From contig OZ316896.1 of assembly GCA_973895155.1 (NCBI GenBank), positions 7,874,001 to 7,938,000 of the forward strand: 64,000 nt of DNA. Reading direction: 5' to 3'. The stretch's first letter is position 1; the number at the start of each line of letters is the position of its first letter. Both the position numbers and the translations under genes were made by a program. This document shows positions 19,276 to 28,935 of this stretch, in pieces. Below the pieces are notes generated by a model that ran no database searches, was not told where the DNA came from, and saw only the letters and a program-made list of their open reading frames with translations. The DNA is from Marsupella aquatica (Eukaryota; Marchantiophyta).

Positions 19276-20477
19276 GCGGCAACAACGGCCTGTTCGACAG
19301 CCCTGCATTCGAAGCCTCGACCGCCGCTGCACAGGCCCGCATCGCGGCCATCCGCCCGAGCGCCTACGCGCGAACGCGCAACCACCTGCACGGCGATGTC
19401 ACGCGGCTGTCGCCCTATCTCACGCACGGCTACACCACCTTGCAGGAAGCCCTGTCGGGCGTGCTGCGCCAGGGTGATCTGCCCATCGAGCACAAGCTGG
19501 TCTTCGAATTCGCGTGGCGCGACCATTTCCACCACGTCTGGCAACACCGGGGCGACACCATCTTCAAATCGCTGCATGAAGGCGTGCTGCCCGACAGCGC
19601 CTACAGCCGCGTCTGGCCCGACGACATCCGGCAGGCGCGCACTGGGGTGCCCGTCATCGACCAGGCGGTGCAGACGCTGTATGCCACGGGCTATCTGCAC
19701 AACCATGCGCGCATGTGGCTGGCTTCGTATGCGGTGCACATCCGCAAGCTGCATTGGCGCAGCGGGGCTGACTGGATGTACGGCCATTTGCTGGACGGCG
19801 ACCTGGCCAGCAACCATTTGAGCTGGCAATGGGTCGCCGGCACCGGCAGCCACAAGCCCTATCTGTTCAATGCCGACAACGTGGCGCGCTACGCACCGCC
19901 GGAATGGCACAGCGCCGGCACGGTGATCGACACCGATTACGACAGCCTGGACCGCATGGCCCGCGACGCGCAGGCCTTGTCATTGCCCGATGCCGGCAAG
20001 GCCGGTGTGCAGGAACCATCGCTTCGGGCCACGCCGCCGGAAATGGACTTCACGGCACCGCAGGACACGGCGTTGAATGGCCGTGACGTGTGGCTGGTGC
20101 AGCCCTGGGCCTTGGGTTCTGCCTTGAATGCGGCCATGCCCAAGGGCGCCTTGCGGGTGGGCTGGCTGCTGCCCGAATGGCATGCGCAATGGCCCTGGAA
20201 TGCCGCGCGCTGGCACTTCGTCATGCCCGGCCTCCGGGCGGCCTGCGATGTCCTCTGGTGGGCGTCAGCGGATGCCGGTCTCGTTGCACTGCAAAGGGCG
20301 GCGTCGGTGCAGGGCTGGCAAGATCCGCACACGATGGCCTTGTTGCAGCATTTGAATTTGCCGCTGAAGGCGCGGCGAACGTTGCTGCCGGCACCGGGCA
20401 GGCTTTGCGCTTCATTTTCGAAGCATTGGCAATTCGGCATCAAGGGCCTGCATTCGGCCGCTGATTTGCTGGCTTGA
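19272..20477 (+). CDS. Antenna-less photolyase-like FAD-binding protein with a C-terminal extra domain
   Basis: The 401-residue product starts at an ATG overlapping the phrB stop (ATGA). It begins directly with the FAD-binding helical domain: VTRLSPYLTHGYTTL, VFEFAWRDHFHHVW, TGVPVIDQAVQTLYATG, HNHARMWLASYAVHI and LDGDLASNHLSWQWVAGTG, the last being an intact flavin and lesion-site motif. The usual N-terminal antenna domain is absent. The last 120 residues (from about 20080) form a separate W/L-rich domain with VWLVQPWALGSAL and WPWNAARWHFVMPGLRAACDVLWW. That domain resembles the alpha/beta antenna fold in rhythm and may be a relocated version of it; this is speculation. The context suggests a UV-repair or light-response role together with the two photolyases upstream. 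Confidence 0.82.
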   Translation: MSGNNGLFDSPAFEASTAAAQARIAAIRPSAYARTRNHLHGDVTRLSPYLTHGYTTLQEALSGVLRQGDLPIEHKLVFEFAWRDHFHHVWQHRGDTIFKSLHEGVLPDSAYSRVWPDDIRQARTGVPVIDQAVQTLYATGYLHNHARMWLASYAVHIRKLHWRSGADWMYGHLLDGDLASNHLSWQWVAGTGSHKPYLFNADNVARYAPPEWHSAGTVIDTDYDSLDRMARDAQALSLPDAGKAGVQEPSLRATPPEMDFTAPQDTALNGRDVWLVQPWALGSALNAAMPKGALRVGWLLPEWHAQWPWNAARWHFVMPGLRAACDVLWWASADAGLVALQRAASVQGWQDPHTMALLQHLNLPLKARRTLLPAPGRLCASFSKHWQFGIKGLHSAADLLA

Positions 20478-20659
20478 ATGTTGTGCGTTCCGGCCTTCAG
20501 GCGCAGGAATTCAACGTTTTGGCAACTCCGCGTTACAGGCGAATTCCACAATGCCGATATTGCTGGATAATGCCCGCCAATTGACACGAATTCATCAGAT
20601 GTCAAATGGCACGATGCGTTCGGCTGCGAGCCGCGCAAGGTGCAAGGGAGCCATCCGCC

Positions 20660-21031
20660 ATGAAAGCCCAAAGAGATTCCATGACCAAGACCTACGCCCA
20701 GATCGTCAAGCAAATTGAAGCCCTGAAGCAAGACGCCGAAAAGGTTCGGCGCAGCGAAATTGCCGGTGTTGTCAGCCGCATCCAGGAAGCCATTGCCGTT
20801 TATGGTCTGACCGCCGAAGACCTGGGCTTTGGCGGCAAGAAGACCAAGGCGCCTAAGGCCGCGCCCACCAAGCGCAAGAGCAGCAAGACCCCGAAGGCCG
20901 CCAAGGCACCGGCTGTGGTGAAGTACCGCAACGAGACCGGCGGCACCTGGGGCGGCCGTGGCAAGCGCCCGGACTGGCTGCGTGCCGCGTTGGCCGCCGG
21001 CAAGACGCTGGCCGATTTCGAAGTCAAGTGA
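20660..21031 (+). CDS. H-NS family histone-like DNA-binding protein
   Basis: The 123-residue protein has an N-terminal oligomerisation helix (YAQIVKQIEALKQDAEKVRRSEI), a lysine/alanine/proline linker, and the C-terminal AT-hook-like DNA-binding domain ending KYRNETGGTWGGRGKRPDWL, typical of beta-proteobacterial H-NS homologues. An AGGGAG ribosome-site-like sequence lies 9 bases before the ATG at 20660. A second ATG at 20681 (giving MTKTYAQ) fits family N-termini equally well. A 182-base intergenic gap separates it from the photolyase cluster, so it likely has its own promoter. It would silence AT-rich DNA and organise the nucleoid. Confidence 0.88.
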   Translation: MKAQRDSMTKTYAQIVKQIEALKQDAEKVRRSEIAGVVSRIQEAIAVYGLTAEDLGFGGKKTKAPKAAPTKRKSSKTPKAAKAPAVVKYRNETGGTWGGRGKRPDWLRAALAAGKTLADFEVK

Positions 21032-21035
21032 ACGG

Positions 21036-21118
21036 GTCGGCCCTGGCCGACAGTGACGCGAACACGCGCAGCCGCGATGGGGCGGGTCTGATGTTCCAGC
21101 CGCTGCACGGCGCAGCGG
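21036..21118. terminator. Two hairpins between convergent genes
   Basis: Between the stop of the H-NS gene and the stop of glcF there are two inverted repeats: GTCGGCC/GGCCGAC at 21036-21051 and CCGCTG/CAGCGG at 21100-21118. They are well placed to serve as terminators for the two converging genes, although neither is followed by a T-run. Confidence 0.45.
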
Positions 21119-21124
21119 CGGTAT

Positions 21125-21438
21125 TCAGGCCAACGCTTCGTCCAGCACTTCCACCCAATGCCGCACTGGCGTGGCCGTGCCGCTTTGCAAGTGCTGGATG
21201 CAGCCCACGTTGGCGCTGACGATGACCTGGGCTTCCAGCGGCGTCAGGTGGCCCAGTTTGCGGTCGCGCAGTTGCAGTGACAGTTCGGGCTGCAGCACGC
21301 TGTAGGTGCCGGCCGAACCGCAGCACAAATGGCTTTCGCTGGCGGCCAGTTGCACCTCGAAGCCCAATTCACGCAGGCCGCCTTCGACACCACCGCGCAA
21401 CTGCTGGCCGTGCTGCAGGGTGCAGGGCGGATGGAAGG
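21125..21438 (-). CDS. glcF: Glycolate oxidase iron-sulfur subunit, C-terminal part only
   Basis: About 104 residues remain before the N gap. They contain the second cysteine-rich (CCG) domain signature HLCCGSAGTYSVLQPELS and the SANVGCIQHLQSG motif that ligates an iron-sulfur cluster, followed by a terminal helix. GlcF passes electrons from the GlcD/GlcE flavoprotein that oxidises glycolate to glyoxylate. Normal length is about 400 residues, so three quarters lie in or beyond the gap. It converges on the H-NS gene. Confidence 0.9.
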
Positions 21439-21538
21439 NNNNNNNNNNNNNNNNNNNNNNNNNNNNNNNNNNNNNNNNNNNNNNNNNNNNNNNNNNNNNN
21501 NNNNNNNNNNNNNNNNNNNNNNNNNNNNNNNNNNNNNN
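21439..21538. other. Assembly gap of exactly 100 N
   Basis: All 100 bases are N, the conventional size for a gap of unknown length. GC-rich bacterial sequence lies to its left and AT-rich plant sequence directly to its right, so the scaffold joins unlike DNA here. Confidence 0.99.
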
Positions 21539-21542
21539 AGTC

Positions 21543-22290
21543 GGGATGCGTGGTGTTCGCATCCGCCATTAGTGCTATGTAATGAGGGTGGCCAGCGTGC
21601 TCTCCCTCTGGTTTGGATAGTAAGATTTGCCTGACTTTGCTGTTGGCCCTTTCTCCTAATCTAAAGTATCAGTCTTCGGGTTGGGTGAAACTTATAGCTC
21701 CTAACCACTCAAAGAATATATGACAGCATAAACCTAATCCGGACCGGTATGTCATACCATATTCGCTCATAATTGTCCGAGCGAATGGCCCTCTTGTTGA
21801 TCCCTGCTGCAGCTAAAATAATATGAAGGGTTTTTAAACCCATAGCTTCATTTCAATTTCAACAGCATTCCGGGATGCTATCTTCTGTCCCATGAATACT
21901 CTCTACACGTTGACGCTCACCTTCTTAAGTTGTTCCAACTTCTTCTTGTGCACCAGATCGGCTAGTGCCTCCTTCTATAATTTAGCAACTGTGGCCACCT
22001 CATCTCTCAAGCTCTGTACTTCCAGATCCCAGGCCTTGTAGGTGTCCTTCGGGATCCGAACCACCTTATTGTATTGTTGGATGAGCTCCTTAACAGCTAC
22101 ATCTTGCAGCCATTTTGTCCTCTCTCTCTCTCTATTCTTTCTTTGTCTTTTTCCAACGCAGCAATGTATGCCTGCTTCTCCTCTAATTGCCCTTGTAGCT
22201 CATGATTTATTTTCTCCGCTTTTTGGAGCTTCTTCTCACACTTGAAAGCCCCCAGTCTGGCTGACGCCTCCTTCTTGGCAAGCACTTTTG
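21543..22290 (-). pseudogene. Coiled-coil remnant of a gag-like transposon protein
   Basis: On the minus strand, 22285-22097 encodes a heptad-rich coiled coil (KKLQKAEKINHELQGQLEEK) and the sense continues, with stops, towards 21900. Composition and layout match the coiled-coil C-termini of the gag-like genes in elements A, B and C, so this is probably a decayed fragment of the same element type. The left boundary is unknown because of the gap; MITE family 2 copy 1 abuts on the right. Confidence 0.4.
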
Positions 22291-22297
22291 CAAAACT

Positions 22298-22478
22298 AAA
22301 AGAAGTGGACCCCCTGCGATCAGGCCCTTTTCCTGTTTACCCCTTGTTATTTCCATTTTACTATTAAAAGTTCCCTTATTACCGGTAATAATTATAATTA
22401 TTAGTTCAAAATAAATAAAAATTACCCTTTGAGCGTTTGCACGTCCTCCACGTATTAGTTAAGACTGAGGGCCTAGGG
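22298..22478 (+). mobile_element. MITE family 2, copy 1 (left end missing)
   Basis: This copy shares about 180 bases with the other three copies, from AAAAGAAGTGGACCCCCTGC to TGAGGGCCTAGGG, but lacks the left inverted repeat. It is truncated by about 20 bases at that side. Confidence 0.8.
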
Positions 22479-22548
22479 ACTTCTCAATAACGCCTCCCTG
22501 ACAAAAGAACCCACAGATAGTCTTGTCCTCTTCACCAAGTGGAAGGAA

Positions 22549-22750
22549 CCCTGGGCCCTCACTTTGTGTAAAAGAAGTGGACCCCCTGCGATCGGGCCCT
22601 TTTCCTGTTTACCCCTTGTTATTTCCATTTTAGTATTAAAAGTTCCCTTATTATTGGTAATAATTATAATTATTAGTTCAAAATGAATAAAAATTACCTT
22701 TCGAGCGTTCGCATGTCCTCCATGTATTAGTTAAGATTGAGGGCCCAGGG
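22549..22750 (+). mobile_element. MITE family 2, copy 2 (complete)
   Basis: This 202-base non-coding element has inverted ends CCCTGGGCCCTCA and TGAGGGCCCAGGG, flanked by a perfect 8-base duplication ggaaggaa (22541-22548 and 22751-22758). This is the best-defined copy and indicates a hAT-type transposase. Confidence 0.9.
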
Positions 22751-23054
22751 GGAAGGAAGCAACAATGCACATCCTTGAACAACTTGCGCACCATGATTGA
22801 GCACTGATCGAGTCTATCCCACACTGCAATTTCTTTGTACTCAGGAAGAGTGCATTGTCCAAAAATCACAAATGCAAGCCTCCTTTGGTCTCAACAGTCT
22901 TAAACCACAAACCTCCCGTAGAAAGCCCAAACTACTACTCGAGTCAGCATGGACTACTCCTCATTCAAGTCGTCCAAACCAGTTACATACTTAACGTCCA
23001 ACACGGCTTGGTTCATCTGAAACGTCGTACATAACACCATAACCTTGGTAACGA

Positions 23055-23264
23055 CCCTGGGCCCTCAATCTTAACTAATACGTGGAGGACATGCGAACAC
23101 TTGAAGGGTAGACAGTCTTTATTAATTTTGAACTAATAATAATTATTATTACCGATAATAAGGGAACTTTTAATAGTAAAATGGAAATAACAAGAGGTAA
23201 ACAGGAAAAGGGCCCGATCGCAGGGGGTCCACTTCTTTTACGTGTACGGAGTGAGGGCCTAGGG
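23055..23264 (-). mobile_element. MITE family 2, copy 3 (inverted)
   Basis: This copy of about 210 bases lies in inverse orientation to copies 1 and 2 with the same ends. The flanks carry a near-perfect 8-base duplication (ggtaacga on the left, ggtaagga on the right), offset by one base into the right end. Confidence 0.8.
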
Positions 23265-23457
23265 GTAAGGACTCAACCCATGACGTAACGATTAACGATG
23301 TACGAACCTCCACACAAATGTTACATCCTACCACGCGTCGTTATTGAGGAAACGATGTCACGGACAACGTTCTGGAAAGCTGATACAACGATGATCATTT
23401 TATATGTGTTGCACACGATGTTACGAGTGGAGCAATTGGCGGTCCTGTGTCTACGAG

Positions 23458-23663
23458 CCTTGGGCCCTCAGTCTTCACTAATACGTGGAGGACGTGCGAA
23501 CGCTCGAAGGGCAATTTTTCTTAATTTTGAACTAATAATTATAATTATTATCGATAATAAGGGAACTTTTAATACTAAAAATAATGGAAATAACCAGGGG
23601 TAAATAGCAAAAGGGCCCGATCGCAAGGGGTCCACTTCTTTTACACGAAGTGAGGGCCCAGGG
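23458..23663 (-). mobile_element. MITE family 2, copy 4 (inverted)
   Basis: This 206-base inverted copy is flanked by tctacgag (23450-23457) and tctacgaa (23664-23671), a 7 of 8 match. Four copies within 1.4 kb suggest local re-insertion. Confidence 0.85.
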
Positions 23664-23739
23664 TCTACGAAGTGTTCATTACGTTGTACCTAATTGTATA
23701 CGTATATAGTCATGGAAGTCGTTAAGCATATTAACGATG

Positions 23740-24130
23740 TATGTCAAGATTTTCTGTTTGCATTCAACGCAACAAAATCTAGTTGTGTTTGGCATCCCGA
23801 CATCTTTTTACTTCACTACATTTTACATGATACAACATCTTTGGCACCACTACATTTTTAAATTTCTCGACATCGATCTTTTTCCCATGTCTTTTTACTT
23901 CACAACATCTTTGGCATCATGACATCTTTGGCGCCACGACAGCTTTTTACTTACATCTTTCACATAATGACTTCTTGGCAACACAATTACTTCTTTATTA
24001 TTAATGACAGTTTTTTCTTGCCCGACATTTTTCATATAATGACATTTTTTTTCTTAACAACATCTTCACAAAACAACATCTTGAGCGTAGCGTTTTGTTT
24101 TATTTTGTACGACTCTTGATCTACACAACA
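23740..24130 (+). repeat. Low-complexity stretch rich in ACATCTTT words
   Basis: Words such as CGACATCTTT and CAACATCTTTGGC recur about a dozen times at irregular spacing. No coding frame is convincing. Confidence 0.5.
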
Positions 24131-24335
24131 TCTTTTGTCTCAATGATCTCTTGGCCAACACAACATCAACCATTTTTGTATCAATGATGTCTTGGCCAAC
24201 ACAAATCTTTTGTTAAACGCAATGGTACTATTGAGCTCATATTTAGTTGATATACTTGCCCATGCAAATGCTACGCACATGCGATATTACATGCTTGGCA
24301 GAGTCGCGAACATATGACCAATGCAAATAAGCCAT

Positions 24336-24684
24336 GACCGCGAGCGTAGTTTTACTACCGCAAACTTAATGATGTTGTGGATTTTGCAATACGTTTGCAA
24401 TATCAATCGCTTCGCAAACAGGATAAATAGGATGAACTTTGCAAAGATGTTTGCGAGGCGTGAAGAATCGCAAAGAGTTGCGATAAGTTGCGCATCGCAA
24501 ACTGATTTTGCGATTGTAAGGGGTTTGCTAATAGAGATGCGGGATGGATTGCAATGTGTGCGATGGTAAGGGGTTCGCTAACATAGATGCAGGATGGATT
24601 GCAATGTGTGCGATGGATGACATTTCGCAGGGAGTTTCGGTGCGACGAAATCGCCTTTACAACAAGGCCAAATATGTAGTAGTG
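24336..24684. mobile_element. Right terminus of a CACTA element with subterminal repeats
   Basis: The segment is dense in TTGCGA, CGCAAA and GCGAAG words and contains a 50-base tandem duplication (starting near 24536 and 24586). It ends with ATGTAGTAGTG at 24684, whose complement CACTACTACAT matches the start of CACTA-2 at 56936. No transposase is attached, so this is a terminal remnant. Such short repeats are binding sites for the CACTA accessory protein (TNPA). Confidence 0.65.
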
Positions 24685-27227
24685 AGTCTTAGCAAGCACA
24701 GCAGGAGAAAACCACGAAGCTGCACAACAATGCCAGTAATCTGCGTCGTCACGTCATATATTCTATCCTCAGGAGAAGTGAAGAAACTAGGATCAGAACC
24801 TCATGATTTAAGAGGACGTCTCATCCACTGCGAGCTACGAGAGTCCCCGGTAGGATTGAGATCTATCACAGCTTCCATTCTCTGGTCCATCTGTAGTACA
24901 GTCTCCATGCGAGGTGCTGTTTTTTAACAATTGGATCATATATGGTCTGCGATGAATTCAGGCAAGGATCTCGGAAGCTTTGAGGAATGAGGCCAACGGA
25001 AGCGTCATCGTCAACTCCAACGAATCCTGGAAAGGGTTCCAAGCGTACCGAGTCAGGTTCCACCTAGCTAGACTAGACTACTCCTTGTGCTGCGAACAAG
25101 GCAATGACAAGCGCTCGCCACCTGGTTCGGCCACCGCAACTAGAAACTAGAAACTAGCTAGACAAATGCTTTTGTCAACTGCAACCATAGGCTAATACGA
25201 TCATCAGATTTAAACCAAATCATCATCACCAAAGACAACGATGAAATCGATGAGCACATTCCGCTAAAATATCGGACGGGGATTTCAATGGATGCAAATC
25301 TGAATTTTTTTTCGATCCGCCATCATCTCGTTTGTGAAAGCATTTAAAGTCAATGGTTGCAGCCAGCTGCTGGTCGTAACTAGCTACTCCCGTTAGACTT
25401 TGCCATAATGCCATGAGAGTCTGGAGTCTGAAGGCGCATGTGCTGGGCTAAGTCAGCATCCTAAGTTTGACGCCGCAACATTTGACGTCGCTCTTCATTA
25501 ATCCCCGCTTTAATTTTAAATTTGATCTACTGTAGCTAGGATCTTGGGGACAAATGAATAAGCTAAAAATAATCTGTCACCCGTGAACTTACAATTACCA
25601 AGGCGACTATTTATGGTCAAATTCCATTAAAAATATATATATCGAGCTGCAATTGTCGTGATCGATCTCTCCCTCCAATTTGCAATACAAAATTTGAGGA
25701 TATTGTTTGCAGCCTAAGGACGAGGCCATGTCAACGATGCGGAAAGCTGGGTAAGCCAAACAAACTACAGTGAGTTTCCTGCAGCTGCATGCTCGTAATT
25801 CTCTGTCGAGGGGGGGAGGGGGGGGCGGGGGGGGGGAGGCTTCCTGCCATGATCATCAAGGGCAAACAATGTTATCCACTTGTATGTTCTTTCAAATCCA
25901 TCAAGAAATTAGACACAGGTCAGTCCCAACTTCTTCATTGAATTCGGCCATTTTATTAAGGTCGATCTCGATCTTGAACCGGAAGCCGTCCTTCTCGTAG
26001 TCCTCATTGTCATGCAGCTGAATTTGTTTCTCTGAGAAATATATGGCGTGCATATTTACTACTTATTGATCGACGTTCCACCGTCAGAAGGATTGTTGAA
26101 TCATCTTTTGGAATCAGTTAGACGAGTAGATTGCTGGGCATTGTATGAGGTTGATCCGCATACATTCGATTTTAAACTTTCCTATGTACAAACGTAATCT
26201 GCTCCCTGCTGTAGTTGAACATGCATTTTGGAAGACGTTGGTTCAAGAACTGAAACGGTTTCTGACCTTGTGTCAAGTGAAAGAAGACCAGAAATTACAG
26301 TAGTAGAGACCGGCCAAGAAATCTGATCTTTCGACTCGATTTGGTCTCTGCTTCGACTCTGAGTCCCTGGCTACGTCCGTCCACTCTCTTGAAGGTATTC
26401 GCAAACTCAGTTTCATTGCAAGGCCAGCGGAAGCTCTGGTTCACAGCAAACGCCTACACAGCTTGCTACACAGTCGACAGCCACTCCGGGCAAAGAGGTA
26501 TCTGACCGCTCAATAAGCTTTTGCTGTTACCTTGCTTCACTACTGTACCTAGGGGCGATTCCATGGTATCCTCACGTCTCACTGCAGGTTTCGGTTTGCG
26601 GAAGCTTTCGATGTTTAGCGGTTGGACTATCTCGGCGTAAGGGTTACTCTATTGATTGACTCTAGCAACTGAAAATTTCGAGATCCAGGACATGTACTCC
26701 CTTTGTTTCCTTAGTTATTCACAGAAGAATCGAAGATAACATCGAATAGCAGAGTTTTCCCTGAATGAAATAACTTCCTTCCATTTGAGTGTAGCTTTGA
26801 CTTTTTCAATCTGAATCTTGAATAATTGAATCACTAATATTGTCTGGCCCGGTTTGCTATCACATGAACAGGAACGTTGTTTGATTCATGAATGTCGTCT
26901 GAAACAGGTGAAAAATAATTAACTTTGGTAGAAGCCATCATGCTGCGACAATAGCCTAGCTGGCGAAAAACAGGATTTCAACACATCTGCCGACAGCTCC
27001 TGTCCATAGCCACGAGTTCGAATCGAAAAATCTCCAGCTTGAATTGGAGTGCTCTCGACCTTATTGTATGCGTTCTAACGCGGGAGGCCATCAACATTCT
27101 TGGATCTCCAGTTAAGAGTGATTTTGCCAAAGGCTCTTCTGTCGAAACCCTTAGCCCATCGCCGGTGGCGACGTCTTCTAGATAAATACTTCAATTGTCA
27201 TATATATCTTCAAGCCAACCGGGCGAG
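24685..27227. other. Intergenic sequence; one long G-run
   Basis: I see no recognisable gene. Positions 25810-25839 hold a purine tract of G7-A-G8-C-G10-A-G2 that could form a G-quadruplex on this strand. The segment before 27228 presumably holds the promoter and 5' leader of the CASP-like gene; no TATA box is obvious. Confidence 0.45.
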
Positions 27228-28935
27228 ATGAATAGTCGGAGTCTACCGTACAAAGAGAACGAGAACCCGTTTGCATACGATACAGAACAAGCTCAGACGG
27301 AGGGCAGACGGACGAATCGCGAAACTCCATTCTCCTTCTTTGGCGATGATCGGGCCGATGATACTACTACTACTGTGCCAAGAGTAACGGGAACCCGTGA
27401 TTCAAACAGCTCCAAGGTAATCAGGCTACAACGATGGAATATCGCACTCAGACTCGCGACGTGTGTTTTCTGTCTGACAACTATCCTTTTACTTGTATTG
27501 TCAAGACAGAGTAAGTCTGGAATACAGCTCACAAATGGAAACACGGGAAGAGGGACTGCGACGTACAAATTTAGCGGCACATTCAAGTACGTTCAATCTT
27601 CCTTGCTTCTCAACCTAAATATTGGGTCGTCTGAAGTTGTGCATCTACCATGTTTCAGCTTCGTCTTTGGATTCGATGGAAGAGATATGAGCATAACCGA
27701 AAATGGTCTGAAGACACCTTTTCATGAAAGTAAGAACTTATCTACTGAATAGACACAAAGTTATTGGTTTGAAATCCCCTTGTTGACGCTTGTGCTGTCT
27801 GGAATTGAACGACTATTCTGCAGGTTCCTCCTGTTAGTCTACTTTCTCGTATTGCTGTACGCATTGCTACTGTCAGGTCTTGGAGTAGTGATGTGGAAAA
27901 AGGGCCTAAGCGCGACAACTCCTCGTACCCTTATGTGGCCAGCCTTCGTCGTTAACTTGGTAAGCTGTCCAAACTTATTAGCTAGGCTGCCAACTCCAGT
28001 GAGAATGTTACGTTGATGTGGAAAGAAAGATTCTCGTCCAATTCACCTGATCATGAACCAAAACCATTCTTTGCGAAATAATGATAAGACTGCTCTCGGC
28101 CCAGGTTAGTAGTCAAACACCATAAGAGTGGATGACTTACAAGTTCTGAAAACTAAGCTTAATGGGTCACAAACGAACCTTGTAGCTAAACTGTTCCCAA
28201 ACTAAGATATCAATATGAATCCGTGCTCATTACGACTACGTATATGTATGGTGGTTCCACCGTAGACAAAGCCCAATCGCGAGGAACAGGTGCCTTTAGT
28301 ATCTGTAGTATCTATTACGTTGGGTCCCGTGAGTGTTTCATGCAACGGTTCTTCCTACAGTAATTGCAGTGCAGGGATCATCAGTTGCACTATGAATTTG
28401 GTAGTTGTAACTTTTGTGTCTGTAACCCTAAATCCAAAAAGTTTTGGACTATGAATTTGGTAGTTGTAACGTTTGGTGTCAATAATCCTAAACCCGTAAC
28501 AACTACGGAGTTAAGTTGCATCAAATTACTAACTTTGAGACACCCTATTGGTCCACCTAATGGCTCCAAATTAATATTGATAACCCTAAACCCGTAACAA
28601 CTACGGAGTTAAGTTGCATCAAATTACTAACTTTGAGACACCTTATTGGTCCACCTAATGGCTCCAAATTAATATTGATGATTGATTTGAATTTGTACCT
28701 ACTCCAGGTTACTACGGGCTTTTTACTTCTGGCATTCGCTGCTGCTGTGGCAGTGGAGGTGGTGGCCAGACAAGGGCTTGTGCTGGGTGACATACATTGG
28801 CAGGCAATTTGCCACTGGTTTAATTTTTTTTGCTTCATCAATGAGCTTGGGTTAGCTGCTGCTGCGGTTGCCTACTTATGCCTCGCCGCAAGCACCAGTA
28901 TTGACGCCTACTTCATCCACATCCGTGAGGATTAG
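27228..28935 (+). CDS. CASP-like (Casparian strip membrane domain) protein, four exons
   Basis: Exons 27228-27510, 27553-27586, 27824-27959 and 28708-28935 join in frame to a 226-residue protein; every junction has GT..AG ends (for example AGACAGA|GTAAGT and CTCCAG|GTTACT). The product has four membrane segments: one with a conserved arginine (NIALRLATCVFCLTTIL), FLLLVYFLVLLYALLL, WPAFVVNL continuing as VTTGFLLLAFAAA, and a last one after the hallmark HWQAICHWFNFFCF. CASPL proteins form membrane scaffolds that organise local cell-wall deposition, and they occur in land plants and green algae. The normally conserved aspartate of membrane segment 3 (family FVLDQV) is asparagine here. The 75-residue N-terminal cytosolic region is charged and disordered. 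The tiny second exon (34 bases) is inferred from frame and splice sites; cDNA would settle it. Confidence 0.82.
28483..28678 (+). repeat. 98-base tandem duplication in the last CASPL intron
   Basis: The block containing cccgtaacaactacggag and ending ccaaattaatattgat occurs twice in tandem (near 28483 and 28581) with one or two differences. Just upstream, a 58-base partial duplication starts near 28391 and 28449. Confidence 0.85.

Noticed and set aside
10977-21438. Horizontal gene transfer of a photolyase operon into the plant
   Set aside because: The genes keep bacterial overlaps, ribosome sites and codon use, with no decay or introns, and the block ends in an N gap. Contamination explains all of it.
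24321-24927. Short open frames in the CACTA remnant (82 to 127 codons)
   Set aside because: They consist of translated TTGCGA-type repeats and a tandem duplication, without conserved protein features.
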